DNA of 22,178 nt from JBOGXB01 sp050694215 (GTDB lineage: Bacteria; Actinomycetota; CADDZG01; WHSQ01). The position numbers and the translations under genes were made by a program. Position 1 is the first letter of the stretch; each line of letters starts with the position of its first letter. Positions 1-5,562 of this stretch are shown here, piece by piece. Below the pieces are notes generated by a model that was not told where the DNA came from, did not search any database, and saw only the letters and a list, made by a program, of their open reading frames with translations. The stretch spans positions 1 to 22,178 of the forward strand of contig JBOGXB010000032.1 of NCBI GenBank assembly GCA_050694215.1, written 5' to 3'.

Positions 1-44
1 GTGGGACACAGGTACCGAGGCCAATGTGGGACAGAGGTACCGAG
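1..44. repeat. Two-copy 25-bp-period direct repeat at the window edge
   Basis: The unit GTGGGACA[C/G]AGGTACCGAG occurs at 1-19 and again at 26-44, 18 of 19 bases identical. It starts exactly at the window edge, so more copies may lie to the left. Closely spaced subterminal repeats of this kind are seen at the ends of some insertion sequences (for example IS21-like elements), so this may be an element end. No transposase is visible in the window and the assignment is an inference. Confidence 0.55.
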
Positions 45-70
45 CCTTCACACCCCAATACGAACATGAA

Positions 71-90
71 TGGCCCGAATATGGCCCGAA
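71..90. repeat. Short direct repeat TGGCCCGAA x2
   Basis: The 9-mer TGGCCCGAA occurs at 71-79 and 82-90, an 11-bp period. It lies in the non-coding, lower-GC stretch between the repeat at 1-44 and the tRNA terminator. Function unknown; it may be slippage or part of the same element edge. No gene is visible in 1-146. Confidence 0.4.
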
Positions 91-121
91 CGGTAGATCT
101 GATCACCAGTGCCATAAGCGG

Positions 122-145
122 AAACCCCCTGTGACCAGGGGGTTT
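122..145 (-). terminator. Hairpin terminator after tRNA-Gly
   Basis: A perfect 9-bp stem, AAACCCCCT (122-130) against AGGGGGTTT (137-145), encloses a 6-nt loop and begins one base past the CCA end of the tRNA. On the minus strand the stem ends in TTT, but no longer T-tract follows, so it is an intrinsic-type terminator or a 3'-end processing signal. Confidence 0.7.
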
Positions 146-146
146 G

Positions 147-221
147 TGGAGCGGGCGACCAGATTCGAACTGGCGACCCTCACCTTGGCAAGGTGATGCT
201 CTACCACTGAGCCACGCCCGC
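147..221 (-). tRNA. tRNA-Gly (GCC)
   Basis: The minus strand folds into a standard cloverleaf. The acceptor arms are GCGGGCG (221-215) and CGCCCGC (157-151), with discriminator T and an encoded CCA (149-147). The D arm contains GGCTCAGTGGTAGAGC, the T loop TTCGAAT. The anticodon stem TCACC/GGTGA carries the loop TTGCCAA, so the anticodon is GCC and the tRNA reads GGC/GGT glycine codons. It is 75 nt including CCA. It lies downstream of dut in the same direction, with its own -10-like box and a hairpin after it. Confidence 0.96.
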
Positions 222-232
222 AGAGGCCAGCC

Positions 233-238
233 ATTATA
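233..238 (-). promoter_or_regulatory. -10 box for tRNA-Gly
   Basis: A perfect TATAAT on the minus strand ends 11 bp before the first tRNA base, which puts the start point a few bases upstream of the mature 5' end. The hexamer 17-18 bp further upstream has no good -35 match, so this is a -10-only call. Confidence 0.5.
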
Positions 239-255
239 GGTGGCGGGCCACCCGG

Positions 256-687
256 CTACCGGCCCGTGCTGCCGAAGCCCCCCTCGCCCCTATCGGACGG
301 TGGAAGCTCCTCGACGATCACAGGGTCGACCGTCGCGACCGGCTGGATCACCAGCTGGGCGATCTTGTCCCCGCGCCTGATGTCGATCGGCGAGCGAGGG
401 TCGAGGTTCACCACTATCACCTTGATCTCACCCCGGTAGCCGGAGTCGATCAGGCCGGGTGCGTTGACGAGAGCCAGTCCCTCCTTGAGCGCACGGCCCG
501 AGCGCGCGTGCACGAATCCCGCGTGTCCCTTAGGGATCGATACGGCGATGCCCGTCGGGATCGCTGCCCTCTCCCCCGGCTCCAGCGAGATGTCCTCGGC
601 CGCGAAGAGATCGAGCCCCGCATCTCCCGGTGACGCGTACCGGGGCAGCGGAAGGTCTGGGTCCAGCACTCGGACTTGAAGCCTCAC
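256..687 (-). CDS. dut: Deoxyuridine 5'-triphosphate nucleotidohydrolase (dUTPase)
   Basis: Hydrolyses dUTP to dUMP and pyrophosphate, keeping uracil out of DNA and feeding dTMP synthesis; cytosolic homotrimer. The 143-aa protein has the five trimeric dUTPase motifs in order: DAGLDL (22-27), ARSG (61-64), GLIDSGYRGE (78-87), RGDKIAQLV (105-113) and the glycine-rich C-terminal RGEGGFGSTG (133-142). Motif II has Ala where PRSG is more usual, which is a tolerated change; the uracil-binding Asp and Tyr of motif III are present. The GTG start overlaps the nrdR stop by four bases (GTGA), so translation is probably coupled to nrdR. Position after nrdJ and nrdR makes a coherent dNTP block. Full length. 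Confidence 0.95.
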   Translation of the reverse strand: MRLQVRVLDPDLPLPRYASPGDAGLDLFAAEDISLEPGERAAIPTGIAVSIPKGHAGFVHARSGRALKEGLALVNAPGLIDSGYRGEIKVIVVNLDPRSPIDIRRGDKIAQLVIQPVATVDPVIVEELPPSDRGEGGFGSTGR

Positions 688-1172
688 TCCGAGCTCCCGG
701 CATCACGTTCCTTCGGGGGCACCTTCTTGAGCAGGCTGCCGAGCTCGTGCTCGAAGTCGGTCAGCTCTTGGAAGTCCTTGTACACGGAAGCGAAGCGCAG
801 GTACGCCACCTCGTCGAGATTGCGGAGTCGCTCGAGCACCTCGCGTCCGATCTCGGCCGAAGGGATGGGTCTACGGGGATCGCTGCGCATCGCGTCCTCG
901 ACATCGTCCGCGAGCGCGGAGATCTCGGACTCGCTGACAGGCCGGTTCTTGCACGCTCTCCGTATCCCCTCAGTCACCTTGTCGCGATCGAACGGCTCCT
1001 CTACGCCGTTGCGCTTCTCCACGAGGAGTGGCACCTCCTCGGCGCGCTCGAAGGTGGTGAACCGACGGCCGCAGCCGATGCACTCACGCCTCCGCCTGAT
1101 CGCACGCCCGTCCTCGGCCACGCGGGAGTCCACGACCTTGTCGTCCTCGTTGTAGCAGTAGGGGCAGCGCAT
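684..1172 (-). CDS. nrdR: Transcriptional repressor NrdR
   Basis: Zinc-ribbon, ATP-cone repressor that senses ATP/dATP and represses ribonucleotide reductase genes through NrdR boxes. The 162-aa protein starts with the canonical MRCPYC. The zinc ribbon is CPYC (residues 3-6) plus CIGC (31-34), followed by RRFTTFER and an ATP-cone from about 47 to 137 (VEKRNGVEEPFDRDKV region; the conserved VAYLRFASVYKDF closes it). It lies downstream of nrdJ in the same direction and overlaps dut by four bases. Two NrdR-box-like sites precede nrdJ, so NrdR probably represses its own upstream partner and, if co-transcribed, itself. The start is fixed by family alignment; the Shine-Dalgarno match is weak. Confidence 0.95.
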   Translation of the reverse strand: MRCPYCYNEDDKVVDSRVAEDGRAIRRRRECIGCGRRFTTFERAEEVPLLVEKRNGVEEPFDRDKVTEGIRRACKNRPVSESEISALADDVEDAMRSDPRRPIPSAEIGREVLERLRNLDEVAYLRFASVYKDFQELTDFEHELGSLLKKVPPKERDAGSSE

Positions 1173-1223
1173 CAGGCGATCATCGCTCCAGGACCGAGCT
1201 CGTCTCGGGCTAATCGTAGGTGC

Positions 1224-1424
1224 TCAGACGGCCTCAACACCGTCCTCGCGAAGCTTCTTGAGCTGCTCACGAAGGAGCCGCACGTCAGCTTGGTAATCGG
1301 ACGCATCCCTCGAGGCCCTCGACTGCTCGGTGCTCGGCTCGGCGCCGCACAGGGGACAGGGTGCGGGACCGAGCCGTAGCTGGGCCCCGCACTCCCTGCA
1401 TCTCGAGACCTTAGGAGCACCCAC
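1224..1424 (-). CDS. Small zinc-ribbon protein with C-terminal coiled coil
   Basis: Predicted 66-aa protein between nrdJ and nrdR. It has two CxxC knuckles, CREC and CPLC, about 17 residues apart, which would bind one zinc, then a charged linker and a heptad-like helix (VRLLREQLKKLRE) to the C-terminus. The in-frame GTG at 1424 is the best start: it overlaps the nrdJ end by 14 bp and lies just upstream of the first cysteine. Longer readings into nrdJ give Arg/Ser-rich sequence that looks like an out-of-frame shadow. I do not recognise a named family. Position suggests a role linked to ribonucleotide reduction or its control, an inference from context only. Confidence 0.6.
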   Translation of the reverse strand: MGAPKVSRCRECGAQLRLGPAPCPLCGAEPSTEQSRASRDASDYQADVRLLREQLKKLREDGVEAV

Positions 1425-4152
1425 TGGTCGATCCACATGATGGGCAGGCGAAGCAGCTGCCCGACGGCTGCATCTGGACCCCGCACGTTCCGCAGAAGGG
1501 CAACGACCCGACGTGCGCGTCTGCAACCGGGCCGAGCACGACCACACCTTCCTGCTTCGTGCCCCCGTTCACCTTGCCGTTGCCGTTCTCCGCATCTCCA
1601 GTCGCGTTCGGATCGAGCTTGCTCTCGATGTCCGCCTGTCGCTCCCCCGCGGTCCTAATGCCGAGGGCATGTCGCTCCTCAGGGGTCAGGTACTGGAGCG
1701 CTAAGCGGCGGAACACGTAGTCGAGTATCGACGTCGCGATCCGGAAGTCGGAATCGTCCGTCATACCGGAGGGCTCAAAGCGGGTGTTCGTGAACTGCTT
1801 GACATAGGCCGCGAGCGGCACGCCATATTGCAGGCCCATCGATATCGAGATGGCGAACGCGTCCATAATGCCGGCGAGGGTGGAGCCTTGCTTCGCCACT
1901 CGCAGGAAGATCTCGCCGACTCCGCCCTCTGGGAACTCCCCCGCGGTGAGGTAGCCCTCCGTGTCGGCGACACGGAACTTGAAGGTCATGGAGCGACGAG
2001 CCTTTGGGAGACGCCTGCGGATCGGCTCCGGGAGTGTCGCCGGCGTGTCTGCCTTCTGGTCTTCTTTCTTCGTGATCGAAAGCGGCTGGCCGACCTTGCA
2101 GTTGTCTCGATAGATCGCGAGGGCCTTGAGACCGAGTCGCCACCCCTCGATGTAGGCCTGCTCGACATCCTCGACGGTGACATTCTCGGGAAGGTTCACG
2201 GTCTTGCTGATCGCCCCGGAGATGAAGGGCTGGACGGCTCCCATCATCTTGATGTGGCCCATGTAGTGGATCGAGCGCTCGCCCATCGCGGTATCGAAGA
2301 CCGGCAGGTGTTCCTCGTCCATATGAGGTGCACCGACAACGTGTGAGTTCTCGTCGATGTAAGCGACTATGTCGGCGACATGCTGGGCGTCGTAGCCGAG
2401 CTTGCGGAGCGCTCGGGGGACGCTCTGGTTGACGATCGACATCGTGCCGCCGCCGACGAGCTTCTTCGTCTTCTTGAGAGCGAGATCGGGCTCGATGCCC
2501 GTGGTGTCGCAGTCCATCAGGAGCCCGATGGTTCCGGTGGGGGCGGTCACCGTGGACTGAGCGTTGCGATACCCATGTTTCTCGCCGGAGGCGACCGCTT
2601 CATCCCACGACTCGCGGGCGGTTTGAACTAGCTCGTCGGGGGCGAGCCCATCGGGGATCTCGTAGGCCGCATCGCGATGTTTGCCCATCACTCGCAGGTG
2701 CGGCTCTCTGTTCTTGGCGTACTCCTCGTACGGGCCGACGCGCTCGGCGATCTTCGCGGAGGTCGTGTAGCAGTGGCCGGTCTGGATCGCCTGGATCGCA
2801 GCGGCCCATGCCCTGCCCTCGTCCGAGTCGTAAGGCAGGCCCTGCGTCATCAGCAACGCTCCGATGTTGGCGATGCCCTGTCCCAGCTGCCTCATATCGT
2901 GCGAGTTCTCCGCGATCTTCTGCGTCGGATACGACGCGAAGCCGACTGATATCTCTTGGGCGAGATACATGATTTCGACCGCATGCTTGAACTTTTCGAC
3001 ATCGAACCGATCCGATTCGTCGACGAACTTCATGAGGTTCAGAGACGCCAGGTTGCAACTCGAGTTGTCGACATGCATGTACTCGGAGCATGGGTTGCTG
3101 GCATTGATGCGGCTCGTGTTCGGGCACGTGTGCCAGTCGTTCGCCGTCGTGTCGTACTGGATGCCGGGATCGGCGCACTCCCACGCGGCCTGGGTGATCT
3201 CACGAAACAGCGCGCGAGCCTCGAGCGTCTCGATCACTGACCCGTCCGTAACGCCCTTCAGCTCCCAGTCCCGATCGTCCAGGACCGCCTGCATGAACTC
3301 GTCGGTCACGCGCACCGAGTTGTTGGCGTTCTGGTACTGGATGGAATGAGAGTCCTTGCCGTCGAGGTCCATGTCGAAGCCCGCCTCGCGAAGAGAGCGT
3401 GCCTTGTTCTCCTCGAGCGCCTTGCACCAAATGAAATCTTTGATGTCGGGGTGGTCTACGTTGAGAACGACCATCTTGGCGGCTCGTCTCGTCGCCCCAC
3501 CCGACTTGATCGTGCCGGCCGACGCATCGGCACCGCGCATGAACGACACCGGACCCGACGCGGTTCCTCCGGAGCGCAGTCGCTCCCTGGACGAGCGCAG
3601 CTTCGACAGGTTGATCCCCGAGCCGGAGCCGTGCTTGAAGATCATCCCCTCTTCCACGTACCAGTTGAGGATCGACTGCATCTCGTCCTCGACCGAAAGT
3701 ATGAAACACGCCGAGACTTGCGCCTCCTTGCGCCAGCCGACGTTGAACCACACGGGCGAGTTGAACGCCGCCTTCTGCGTGACGAGGATATGAGTGAGCT
3801 CGTCCTTGAACGCAGAAGCTTCTTGCTCGTCGACGAAGTAGCCGCGCGCGAGGCCCTCCTCGTGGTAGCGACCCACCACGCGGTCGATCATCTGCTTGAC
3901 GGATCCCTCGCGTTGCGGGGTTCCAAGGGACCCGCGGAAGTATTTCTGCGCCGCGATGTTCGTCGCGTTCTGGGACCACGCCTTGGGGACCTCGACGCCC
4001 TGTTGCTCGAAGGCGACCTCCCCCGTCTTGAAGTTCTGGATGACGGCGTCGCGCAGCTCCCACTCGATCTCGTCGTAAGGGTGCACCCCCTCCTTGGTGA
4101 AGAGGCGCTTGATCTGGAGCTTGTCGTTGGTGTGAGTGATCGCTTGCGCCAC
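1411..4152 (-). CDS. nrdJ: Vitamin B12-dependent (class II) ribonucleoside-diphosphate reductase
   Basis: Converts ribonucleotides to deoxyribonucleotides with adenosylcobalamin as radical source; cytosolic. In a 913-aa numbering from GTG 4152 the active site shows the N-x-C-x-E loop (N353, C355, E357; sequence NPCSE) and the redox pair C149 (VSACF) and C366 (SSCNLASLN). PTGTIG and GIEPDLAL follow, then a TSCPD-type domain and a C-terminal Cys cluster (CGTC, CPSC) for re-reduction of the active site. The start is GTG 4152: GGGGGAGAAG lies at the right distance, and the protein then opens just before the conserved EGVHPYDEIEWELRD. An ATG at 4257 is in frame, but the added 35 residues are read from the promoter and NrdR boxes. 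Upstream of the zinc-ribbon gene, nrdR and dut. Confidence 0.95.
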   Translation of the reverse strand: MAQAITHTNDKLQIKRLFTKEGVHPYDEIEWELRDAVIQNFKTGEVAFEQQGVEVPKAWSQNATNIAAQKYFRGSLGTPQREGSVKQMIDRVVGRYHEEGLARGYFVDEQEASAFKDELTHILVTQKAAFNSPVWFNVGWRKEAQVSACFILSVEDEMQSILNWYVEEGMIFKHGSGSGINLSKLRSSRERLRSGGTASGPVSFMRGADASAGTIKSGGATRRAAKMVVLNVDHPDIKDFIWCKALEENKARSLREAGFDMDLDGKDSHSIQYQNANNSVRVTDEFMQAVLDDRDWELKGVTDGSVIETLEARALFREITQAAWECADPGIQYDTTANDWHTCPNTSRINASNPCSEYMHVDNSSCNLASLNLMKFVDESDRFDVEKFKHAVEIMYLAQEISVGFASYPTQKIAENSHDMRQLGQGIANIGALLMTQGLPYDSDEGRAWAAAIQAIQTGHCYTTSAKIAERVGPYEEYAKNREPHLRVMGKHRDAAYEIPDGLAPDELVQTARESWDEAVASGEKHGYRNAQSTVTAPTGTIGLLMDCDTTGIEPDLALKKTKKLVGGGTMSIVNQSVPRALRKLGYDAQHVADIVAYIDENSHVVGAPHMDEEHLPVFDTAMGERSIHYMGHIKMMGAVQPFISGAISKTVNLPENVTVEDVEQAYIEGWRLGLKALAIYRDNCKVGQPLSITKKEDQKADTPATLPEPIRRRLPKARRSMTFKFRVADTEGYLTAGEFPEGGVGEIFLRVAKQGSTLAGIMDAFAISISMGLQYGVPLAAYVKQFTNTRFEPSGMTDDSDFRIATSILDYVFRRLALQYLTPEERHALGIRTAGERQADIESKLDPNATGDAENGNGKVNGGTKQEGVVVLGPVADAHVGSLPFCGTCGVQMQPSGSCFACPSCGSTSGCS

Positions 4153-4191
4153 TTGCTTCTCCCCCTTCCCTGCGGTTGAAGACGCCCTCTG

Positions 4192-4218
4192 ATTATCCCA
4201 CGTTCCACAGCCCGTCAA
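4192..4218 (-). promoter_or_regulatory. Possible proximal nrdJ promoter
   Basis: Minus strand: TTGACG (4218-4213) and GATAAT (4197-4192) separated by 15 bp, a short spacer. The -35 abuts the proximal NrdR box. It would give a leader of about 30-35 nt before GTG 4152. Less certain than the distal promoter because of the spacer. Confidence 0.4.
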
Positions 4219-4233
4219 CACCAGATTTAGCGT
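4218..4233. promoter_or_regulatory. NrdR box, proximal
   Basis: ACACCAGATTTAGCGT matches the NrdR consensus acaCwAtATaTwGtgt at 12 of 16 positions. It is 15 bp from the second box (31 bp centre to centre, three helical turns), the usual spacing for paired NrdR boxes, and lies at the -35 of the proximal nrdJ promoter. Confidence 0.7.
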
Positions 4234-4248
4234 TATCAACACGTAAAA

Positions 4249-4264
4249 CCACAACATCTGGTGT
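4249..4264. promoter_or_regulatory. NrdR box, distal
   Basis: CCACAACATCTGGTGT matches the NrdR consensus at 12 of 16 positions. Its ATCTGGTGT half is the exact inverse of ACACCAGAT in the proximal box, so the pair also forms a 9-bp inverted repeat (4218-4226 and 4256-4264). It lies just downstream of the distal promoter. Confidence 0.7.
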
Positions 4265-4277
4265 AATCGCAGGGATG

Positions 4278-4306
4278 AAATTACGCCCGTGACGGAGTCG
4301 GGTCAA
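4278..4306 (-). promoter_or_regulatory. Distal nrdJ promoter
   Basis: Minus strand: TTGACC (4306-4301), exactly 17 bp, TAATTT (4283-4278). Predicted start near 4271, so both NrdR boxes lie in the first 55 bases of the transcript, a good position for repression. The leader would be about 120 nt. No cobalamin riboswitch was recognised in it. Confidence 0.6.
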
Positions 4307-4329
4307 GGGTTCAAAGCGAGAAAGATCGC

Positions 4330-4698
4330 CTATTTCGGGAGCCTGATCCTGGCCCCCTCCGGGAGCGAACCGTCGAGCCCGTTCAGCTCGATGATCGCGT
4401 CGAGGTAGGCACGCGCATCCATTCCCTCGGGCGCGTAGCGGGTGGCGAGCCCCCACAGGGTGTCCCCAGCGCGCACCGTCACGGCCCTGGGTGTCCCGGG
4501 ACGGGAGGCAGGAGCCGTGGCCCGAGCGCCTGCGAGCAGGCCAAACATGACCACAAGCAGACCGACCACCGCTATCAGAGACCTCCTTCGACGGACGAGC
4601 ATGACCTCCCGGGCGGCGGCACGCCGCACGCGTGCGCCGGGAAACGCATAGACGACCGCCTCGGGACCCTTGCTCAGATCCTCCTGCCGCACCGCCAT
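4330..4698 (-). CDS. LysM-domain membrane protein, probable SOS-induced division inhibitor
   Basis: A 122-aa protein with a basic N-terminal cytoplasmic part, one membrane segment (about 40-57) and an extracellular LysM domain (about 72-120; VTVRAGDTLWGLA). LysM binds peptidoglycan. Start ATG 4698 is preceded by AGGAGG at a 6-nt spacing; an ATG at 4752 would fall inside the promoter. The gene is divergent from lexA, as are the SOS division inhibitors YneA (Bacillus) and Rv2719c/ChiZ (Mycobacterium), which also have a membrane segment and LysM. That position, and the LexA boxes upstream, support a role in delaying division after DNA damage. There is no visible catalytic domain. Function is inferred from context. 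Confidence 0.8.
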   Translation of the reverse strand: MAVRQEDLSKGPEAVVYAFPGARVRRAAAREVMLVRRRRSLIAVVGLLVVMFGLLAGARATAPASRPGTPRAVTVRAGDTLWGLATRYAPEGMDARAYLDAIIELNGLDGSLPEGARIRLPK

Positions 4699-4750
4699 CG
4701 CACGCCTCCTGGTCGAAGTCCGTCTGGTCGAAGTCCCTGTCCATGCCTCC

Positions 4751-4773
4751 ACGCTAGCGAGAGGGTGTGACAG
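4751..4773 (-). promoter_or_regulatory. RecA-NDp/PafBC-type promoter of the LysM gene
   Basis: Minus strand CTGTCACAC (4773-4765), 8 bp, TAGCGT (4756-4751). The architecture equals the mycobacterial LexA-independent damage promoter (TTGTCrgtg-N8-TAnnnT) and the element at recA in this window. Predicted start near 4744, 45 bp before the ATG. Confidence 0.7.
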
Positions 4774-4783
4774 ATCCGCTGCC

Positions 4784-4797
4784 CGAACGTACGTTCG
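4784..4797. promoter_or_regulatory. LexA box 1
   Basis: Perfect 14-bp palindrome CGAACGTACGTTCG, matching the Gram-positive/actinobacterial SOS box CGAAC-N4-GTTCG. It lies 2 bp past the -10 of the LysM-gene promoter at 4800-4828, over its start point. Confidence 0.92.
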
Positions 4798-4799
4798 CC

Positions 4800-4828
4800 A
4801 AGTTACCCGAACGGGCGTTCGATATCAA
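4800..4828 (-). promoter_or_regulatory. Sigma70-like promoter of the LysM gene, LexA-controlled
   Basis: Minus strand TTGATA (4828-4823), 17 bp, TAACTT (4805-4800). LexA box 2 fills the spacer and box 1 covers the start point. The -10 is a modest match. Confidence 0.5.
4808..4821. promoter_or_regulatory. LexA box 2
   Basis: CGAACGGGCGTTCG, both half-sites perfect (CGAAC and GTTCG, 4-bp spacer). Centre is 24 bp from box 1. It lies inside the -35/-10 spacer of the LysM-gene promoter. Confidence 0.9.
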
Positions 4829-4837
4829 GCCCGAAAT

Positions 4838-4851
4838 CGAACGTATGTTCT
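4838..4851. promoter_or_regulatory. LexA box 3
   Basis: CGAACGTATGTTCT, one mismatch at the last base. It abuts the -35 of the lexA promoter. A further inverted repeat, CCGAAATC (4831-4838) and GATTTCGG (4853-4860), flanks it. Confidence 0.85.
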
Positions 4852-4879
4852 TGATTTCGGGGCCGCGAGGGCCTACCCT
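4851..4879 (+). promoter_or_regulatory. lexA promoter
   Basis: Plus strand TTGATT (4851-4856), 17 bp, TACCCT (4874-4879). LexA box 3 touches the -35 and box 4 covers the predicted start, as expected for autorepression. Confidence 0.6.
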
Positions 4880-4883
4880 GTAG

Positions 4884-4897
4884 CGAACATCCGTTCG
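4884..4897. promoter_or_regulatory. LexA box 4
   Basis: CGAACATCCGTTCG, perfect half-sites. It lies 4 bp past the lexA -10, over the predicted start point, 17 bp before the lexA ATG. Confidence 0.9.
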
Positions 4898-4914
4898 CAC
4901 ATGGAGGAAGAGCG

Positions 4915-5553
4915 ATGGTCGAGGGCCTCACCGACAGGCAGCGCCAGACGCTTCAATTCGTCGCCGAGACCGTCGCCGAGCGCGGTTATCCACCCTCCGT
5001 CCGGGAGACCTGCGAGGCGCTCGGGCTGGCGTCCAGCTCGACCGTCCACTCTCACCTTCAGGCCCTGCAACGAAAGGGGTACATCCGCATCGACCCGACG
5101 AAGCCGCGCGCCATCGAGCTGCTGTTCGATCCGGAGACCGGCCTCGCCGCCGAGAAGCGACCCGCCCGGTCGGTCCCGCTGCTTGGCCGTATCGCAGCCG
5201 GCACACCCATCCTCGCGGAGGAGCACGTCGACGAGATCTATCCGATGCCCTCAGATCTCGTCGGGGACGGCAACGTCTTCATGCTCGAGGTCAAGGGGGA
5301 TTCGATGATCGATGCCGGGATCCTCGACGGTGATCTCGTCGTAGTCCGCCAGCAGCCGACCGCCCACTCGGGAGAGATCGTGGCGGCGCTCATCCCTAGC
5401 GACTTCGGAGACCCCGAGGCGACCGTCAAGACGATCCGCCACCGCGGCTCGGCGGTCGTCTTCGAACCGGCCAATCCACGCCTTAAGCCGTTTGAGGCGC
5501 CGGCCGGCACGGAGATCTTGGGGAAGGTCGTCGCGGTTCTGCGCAAGCTCTAA
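4915..5553 (+). CDS. lexA: LexA repressor
   Basis: SOS repressor and self-cleaving serine protease, activated by RecA filaments on single-stranded DNA. The 212-aa protein has a winged-helix DNA-binding domain (about 1-70; TDRQRQTLQFV, PPSVRETCEALGLASSSTVHSHL), a linker, then the peptidase domain. The cleavage site is A95-G96 (GRIAAGTP); the catalytic pair is S130 (KGDSMIDAG) and K172 (ATVKTIRH). Start ATG 4915 has GGAGG seven bases upstream. It is the only plus-strand gene here, divergent from the LysM gene and convergent with hflX with only 9 bp between stop codons. Four LexA boxes upstream indicate autoregulation. Full length. Confidence 0.97.
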   Translation: MVEGLTDRQRQTLQFVAETVAERGYPPSVRETCEALGLASSSTVHSHLQALQRKGYIRIDPTKPRAIELLFDPETGLAAEKRPARSVPLLGRIAAGTPILAEEHVDEIYPMPSDLVGDGNVFMLEVKGDSMIDAGILDGDLVVVRQQPTAHSGEIVAALIPSDFGDPEATVKTIRHRGSAVVFEPANPRLKPFEAPAGTEILGKVVAVLRKL

Positions 5554-5562
5554 CCACGAGCG

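Noticed and set aside
1425..1547. Longer start for the small zinc-ribbon gene inside nrdJ
   Set aside because: The added residues are Arg/Ser/Cys-rich shadow sequence of the nrdJ C-terminus; GTG 1424 is the plausible start.
3346..4179. Long plus-strand open frame opposite nrdJ (277 codons), and similar long frames opposite dapF, rny and recA
   Set aside because: They are mirror frames of real genes in high-GC DNA, with Arg/Leu/Asp-rich composition and no recognisable domain.
4153..4257. N-terminal extension of nrdJ that resembles a lipoprotein signal (hydrophobic stretch then LTGC)
   Set aside because: It is read from the NrdR boxes and promoter; a good Shine-Dalgarno site precedes GTG 4152, and NrdJ is a cytosolic enzyme.
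4153..4329. Cobalamin riboswitch before nrdJ
   Set aside because: No B12-box-like core was seen and the space is filled with NrdR boxes and promoters.
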